Below, one piece after another: positions 61,139 to 64,000 of a stretch of DNA of 64,000 nucleotides. The position numbers were made by a program, and so were the translations under genes. The notes beneath the pieces were generated by a model that did no database searches, was not told the origin of the DNA, and was given only the letters and a program-made list of their open reading frames with translations. How positions within the stretch are numbered: position 1 is the stretch's first letter; every line of letters starts with the position of its first letter. Origin of the DNA: an uncultured Collinsella sp. (lineage in GTDB: Bacteria; Actinomycetota; Coriobacteriia; Coriobacteriales; Coriobacteriaceae); contig CAUFXK010000001.1 in assembly GCA_959596495.1 (NCBI GenBank), positions 3,453 to 67,452 on the forward strand, written 5' to 3'.

Positions 61139-61963
61139 ATGACCGCGCCGTCTGATTTCAATTCGATTCCTGAGCTCGATGCCACGCTTGTATTCTGTGT
61201 TGCCTATGATGGCTCGTCCTATAGCGGATTTGCCGAGCAGCCGGGCCAGACGACCGTTGCGGGCGAGTTGCGCCGCGCTATCGAGACGCTGCTGCGCCGC
61301 CCGATCGATCTGACGTGTGCGGGTCGTACCGATGCCGGCGTGCATGCCGTGGCCCAGTACATCAGCGTGCCCGTAACGGACGCTGAGCTCGCGTGTACGC
61401 GCCGTAGGTGGCTGCGGGCTATGGATGCCCTGCTGCCCAAAGATATCGCCATAAACGAGGTCTACAAGGCCCGTAGGGGCTTTTCTGCCCGCTTTGACGC
61501 GCGGTCCCGTACGTATACGTACCGTATTGCCGATCGCGATGCGCGCCCCGTGCTCTCGCGCGGTGCCGTGTGGTGGCATCGCTATCCCTTGGATGTTGAG
61601 GCTATGTCTGCTGCCTGCCCCGCACTGCTGGGCGAGCAGGACTTTAAAAGCTTTTGCAAGGTTGCTTCGGCCGTTGGCAAGCCCACGCATCGCTGCGTGA
61701 TGCGTGCCGAATTTGGCCATGAGGTTGCGTTTGGCGAGGACATCCTGACGTTCACCATCGAGGGCAATGCGTTTCTGCATTCGATGGTCCGTACGATCGT
61801 GGGCACGCTTGTCGAGATTGGCATGCATCGCCGTGAACCCGAGTGGATGCGCGAGGTTATCGATGCTTGCGACCGCACCGCTGCGGGCCCCACGGCTCCT
61901 GCCTGCGGCCTTACGTTTATGGGCGTGGATTACGATCCCGCCGAGCTTGTCGTGCTCGACTAG
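61139..61963 (+). CDS. truA: tRNA pseudouridine(38-40) synthase TruA
   Basis: 274 residues from ATG 61139, with GGGAG at ~7 bp. CAGRTDAGVHAVAQ contains the catalytic Asp; FKSFCKVASAVGKPTHRCVM and NAFLHSMVRTIVGTLVEIG complete the TruA pattern. It modifies the anticodon stem of tRNAs. Downstream of rplQ is its common position in Gram-positive bacteria. Confidence 0.95.
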   Translation: MTAPSDFNSIPELDATLVFCVAYDGSSYSGFAEQPGQTTVAGELRRAIETLLRRPIDLTCAGRTDAGVHAVAQYISVPVTDAELACTRRRWLRAMDALLPKDIAINEVYKARRGFSARFDARSRTYTYRIADRDARPVLSRGAVWWHRYPLDVEAMSAACPALLGEQDFKSFCKVASAVGKPTHRCVMRAEFGHEVAFGEDILTFTIEGNAFLHSMVRTIVGTLVEIGMHRREPEWMREVIDACDRTAAGPTAPACGLTFMGVDYDPAELVVLD

Positions 61964-62124
61964 GGGAGGGCTCGACGTGTCGTGCGTCGACACCTGTCAT
62001 CTGTGGGCTGCGCGTGTGCAACATCTGTTCTTGGCGTGCAATGCAACCGGTGTCTCATTGCTTTTATTGCCGGGGTGTACCATGAACCACGGTTTGATTC
62101 ATTGCTGTCGAGAGGACGGATAAT

Positions 62125-63165
62125 TTGGTTCGACGTGGCTCGCATCCGCGACTTTCGGTGATCCTTGTGGTAGAAGGTTCGCCCAGCTATGCGATGCGTG
62201 CGCTCGAGAGTATCCAGAACCAAGACCTCTACGATTTGCAGATTGTCGTTGTCTGTCGCGATACTGCGCCCGGTGTGCGCCATTCGCTTCAAGTTGCTGC
62301 CGACAGGGACATCCATATTGATTTGATTGACGTCGAGGACGCGACGCGCGGCGCGTGTCTTCGTGCCGGTTTTGCTGCCTCGCGCGGCTCTCAAATCATC
62401 GCCATGAACGCCGATGAGTGGTTTGCTCCGCAATCCCTTTCCAAGATGGTCGATATCGCGTGCGATACTGCGGCAGACATAGTGTTCCCCACGGTGTCGC
62501 TCGACCGCTATGATGCGCATCGAGAGCGCCATTCGCGCGTCTTGGATACTACTCATATTTCCATTGATAGCAAATCTTCGATGGTGGCCGGGCTGCCTCA
62601 GTTGATTTTAGGCGGCCTAGTCGTTCAGACCTCTGGCGTGATGTATAGTCGTCCGCTGTTTGAGGCATGCCTGTCGCACGGCAAGGCGTACCGTACGGTT
62701 GAGTTTATGGTGTGCGCGCTCTCGCAGGCGCAGCGCGTCTCCGGATGCGGCGACGCTTGTTTCCACACGGTAGCGCCTAAGCTTACAGACGCCTTTGATC
62801 CCACCATGTATGCCAAGGTATCCGATGACACCCGAGCGCTCGACGAGCTTGCGGACTCACTCTCGGAAGCAGATAGCGGTGGTCGGCTCAAGCTGGCAAG
62901 CCAAAAGTTCTACTTTGCCGGACTGGTCGCCTGCATCGAGAATTTGTGTCTGAGCCCGCATGGGGTGTCGTCAATCGAGCGTTCCGCCCGCATGCGTGAT
63001 ATGCTCGAGGCGCCTCGAACCCGTCAGATGGTCGCCGCGCTCAAGGACAACCATCGGGGACTCGGTCTGTTGTTTGGGCCGATCGCCAGCGCTAAGCCCG
63101 CGCGCTGCGTGATGTGTACGCATCTGGCAGCTTTTCTTAACCGGACGGGCGCAAAACCCGCCTAA
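62125..63165 (+). CDS. Glycosyltransferase family 2-like protein
   Basis: 346 residues from TTG 62125; AGAGGA lies ~9 bp upstream. The N-terminal GT-A fold opens LSVILVVEGSPSYAMRALES and QDLYDLQIVVVCRDTAPG; AGFAASRGSQIIAMNADEWF holds the usual acidic metal-binding region. The C-terminal half (about 200-346) is not recognised, and no membrane helix is clear. It is probably an envelope polysaccharide or teichoic-acid type transferase, but substrate is unknown. It lies between truA and argR without an operon partner. Confidence 0.7.
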   Translation: MVRRGSHPRLSVILVVEGSPSYAMRALESIQNQDLYDLQIVVVCRDTAPGVRHSLQVAADRDIHIDLIDVEDATRGACLRAGFAASRGSQIIAMNADEWFAPQSLSKMVDIACDTAADIVFPTVSLDRYDAHRERHSRVLDTTHISIDSKSSMVAGLPQLILGGLVVQTSGVMYSRPLFEACLSHGKAYRTVEFMVCALSQAQRVSGCGDACFHTVAPKLTDAFDPTMYAKVSDDTRALDELADSLSEADSGGRLKLASQKFYFAGLVACIENLCLSPHGVSSIERSARMRDMLEAPRTRQMVAALKDNHRGLGLLFGPIASAKPARCVMCTHLAAFLNRTGAKPA

Positions 63166-63297
63166 ACGGCTCATTACGAAACAAACTTGCATAGAATTGT
63201 TTCGAAATGCGTTCTTATACACAAAAGCCTTCAAATAGCGTTAAACTATTCAATCACTGATTGATTGTCTCCGCCATCTTTTGGAGAGAGGGTTTGT

Positions 63298-63735
63298 ATG
63301 GCTAAAAAACGCAATGGGCGCCAGGATGCCATTAGAGATATTGTGCGCAATAAGGATGTCCGCACGCAGCGCGTGCTGGTCGATGAGCTCCGTGCTATGG
63401 GCTTTGATTGCACGCAGGCGACTGTCTCTCGCGATATTGCCGATATGGGGCTGCGTAAGCTCCCTGAGGGCATCTATGTTCTGGCAGAGGACTTGCACCT
63501 GCAGCGTATGGTTTCCGAGCTCGTAACGGGCGTTCTGCGTACCGATAATCTGGTTATGATCAAGGCTCAGCCTGGCACGGCTTCCGGCATCGCCGCCGCC
63601 GTTGATGCGGCAGAGTTGCCCGATGTGCTTGGCTCGCTTGCCGGCAACGATACGATTTTGGTTATTGCCCAGACGGCCGAGGACGGCGAGCGTCTCGAGG
63701 CGCTGATCAATAAGCTGAGCAATTCTCGCAAGTAG
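63298..63735 (+). CDS. argR: Arginine repressor
   Basis: 145 residues from ATG 63298 with GGAGAGAGG at ~6 bp. N-terminal winged helix: VRTQRVLVDELRAMGFDCTQ and ATVSRDIADMGLRKLPEG. The C-terminal hexamerisation/arginine domain contains GTASGIAAAVDAAELPDVLG and LAGNDTILVIAQT. It controls arginine metabolism genes. No arg gene is in the window, and no clear ARG box was identified upstream. Confidence 0.95.
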   Translation: MAKKRNGRQDAIRDIVRNKDVRTQRVLVDELRAMGFDCTQATVSRDIADMGLRKLPEGIYVLAEDLHLQRMVSELVTGVLRTDNLVMIKAQPGTASGIAAAVDAAELPDVLGSLAGNDTILVIAQTAEDGERLEALINKLSNSRK

Positions 63736-63785
63736 GCGTGCGGGTCGTGCGTTCGGCATTGTGTGCGCTGACATAGTGGCTTGTA

Positions 63786-63816
63786 AGGGGTATCGACGTT
63801 GGTCGGTACCCCTTTT
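63786..63816 (+). terminator. Terminator after argR
   Basis: AGGGGTATCGAC (63786-63797) pairs with GTCGGTACCCCT (63802-63813) with a mismatch, then TTTTT. Confidence 0.8.
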
Positions 63817-63860
63817 TGTTTGCCGGTATAAAGACCGCCCACCAGGTCGCTTCAAACTAA

Positions 63861-63897
63861 AAGGCCCCGAGCAGTTCAATAAGCTGCTCGGGGCCTT
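63861..63897. terminator. Bidirectional terminator before the right-edge gene
   Basis: AAGGCCCCGAGCAG (63861-63874) pairs with CTGCTCGGGGCCTT (63884-63897). It closes the leftward gene at the window edge. Confidence 0.9.
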
Positions 63898-63919
63898 GTT
63901 GGCTTTAGTCGCGTACTTC

Positions 63920-64000
63920 TTAGCCGACCGTATCGTCAGGCGTGGGCGAGGGGTCGGGAGTGGGCGTAGGCGTAGGCGTGCCGCCATCGCCGCCGGTCGA
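63920..64000 (-). CDS. C-terminal tail of a Thr-Pro-rich protein (cut by window)
   Basis: The last 26 residues on the leftward strand read GGTPTPTPTPDPSPTPDDTV G plus stop at 63920-63922. Thr-Pro and Asp-Pro repeats like this are common at the C-terminus of class A penicillin-binding proteins and other secreted wall proteins in Actinobacteria. The rest lies beyond the window. Identity is a guess. Confidence 0.55.
   Translation of the reverse strand, partial: STGGDGGTPTPTPTPDPSPTPDDTVG

Noticed and set aside
61964..62124. Small gene between truA and the glycosyltransferase
   Set aside because: Only short frames without ribosome-binding sites. The region is a plausible promoter for the next gene.
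1..64000. tRNA or rRNA genes
   Set aside because: No cloverleaf, CCA-preceded acceptor stem or rRNA motif was recognised by eye. A tRNA scan would be needed to be certain.

Overview
The window looks like a chromosomal segment of a high-GC anaerobic gut actinobacterium of the Coriobacteriia, most like Collinsella. The evidence is the GC-rich codon use, the four-cysteine zinc S14, the actinobacterial-style accessory proteins, and an anaerobic selenium/molybdenum purine-catabolism gene set. The genus is inferred from gene content and style, because no database search was possible.

Layout. (1) 1-4540: a sugar operon with a mannose-family PTS (IIB cut by the window edge, then IIC, IID, IIA), a GH172/DUF2961 glycosidase and a ROK sugar kinase. 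(2) 4540-5550: a decayed patch with a DegV-like tail, an IS200-like element end and short repeats. (3) 5554-11700: a Gfo/Idh/MocA oxidoreductase with a DeoR regulator, a REP-like triple repeat, an RluA-type pseudouridine synthase, a U32 peptidase and RidA. (4) 11755-22139: arm A of a purine-degradation locus: YheO-type regulator, NCS2 permease, SsnA, YgfK, a four-cluster ferredoxin and an XdhD-type selenium-dependent hydroxylase. (5) 22140-41000: an accessory block with an MMPL exporter and secreted coiled-coil partner, four blocks of a 62-bp palindromic repeat, an AbiEi/DUF559-like protein, two DUF234/DUF4143-type ATPases, a SIMPL protein, a DnaQ-like exonuclease, a possible 41-residue hydrophobic toxin, an 837-residue membrane protein with a damaged 5' end, a GmrSD-type restriction enzyme and a Pro/Ala-rich membrane protein. 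(6) 41042-50995: arm B of the purine locus: a second YheO-type regulator, YgeX, YgeY, YgeW, a MocA-type cytidylyltransferase, HyuA, YqeC (opposite strand), the EF2563/YqeB protein and XdhC. (7) 51321-61045: the spc/alpha ribosomal operons, starting abruptly at rplE and running through secY, adk, map, infA, rpmJ, rpsM, rpsK, rpsD, rpoA and rplQ. (8) 61139-64000: truA, a GT2-like protein, argR and the tail of a Thr-Pro-rich protein.

How it works together. Arms A and B together hold the genes linked in gut anaerobes to oxygen-independent breakdown of urate and xanthine: uptake (NCS2), redox steps (XdhD, YgfK, ferredoxin), ring hydrolysis (SsnA, HyuA), processing of the ureido/carbamoyl products (YgeW, YgeY) and cleavage of 2,3-diaminopropionate to pyruvate and ammonia (YgeX). 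MocA, YqeC, EF2563/YqeB and XdhC would mature the selenium-containing molybdenum cofactor. The order of steps is inference. The 19-kb accessory block between the arms, the two paralogous regulators and the twin AACAAA-N3-TTTGTT palindromes upstream of ygeX are the most useful leads. The ribosomal operon lacks its usual upstream S10 and early spc genes, which also deserves a check.
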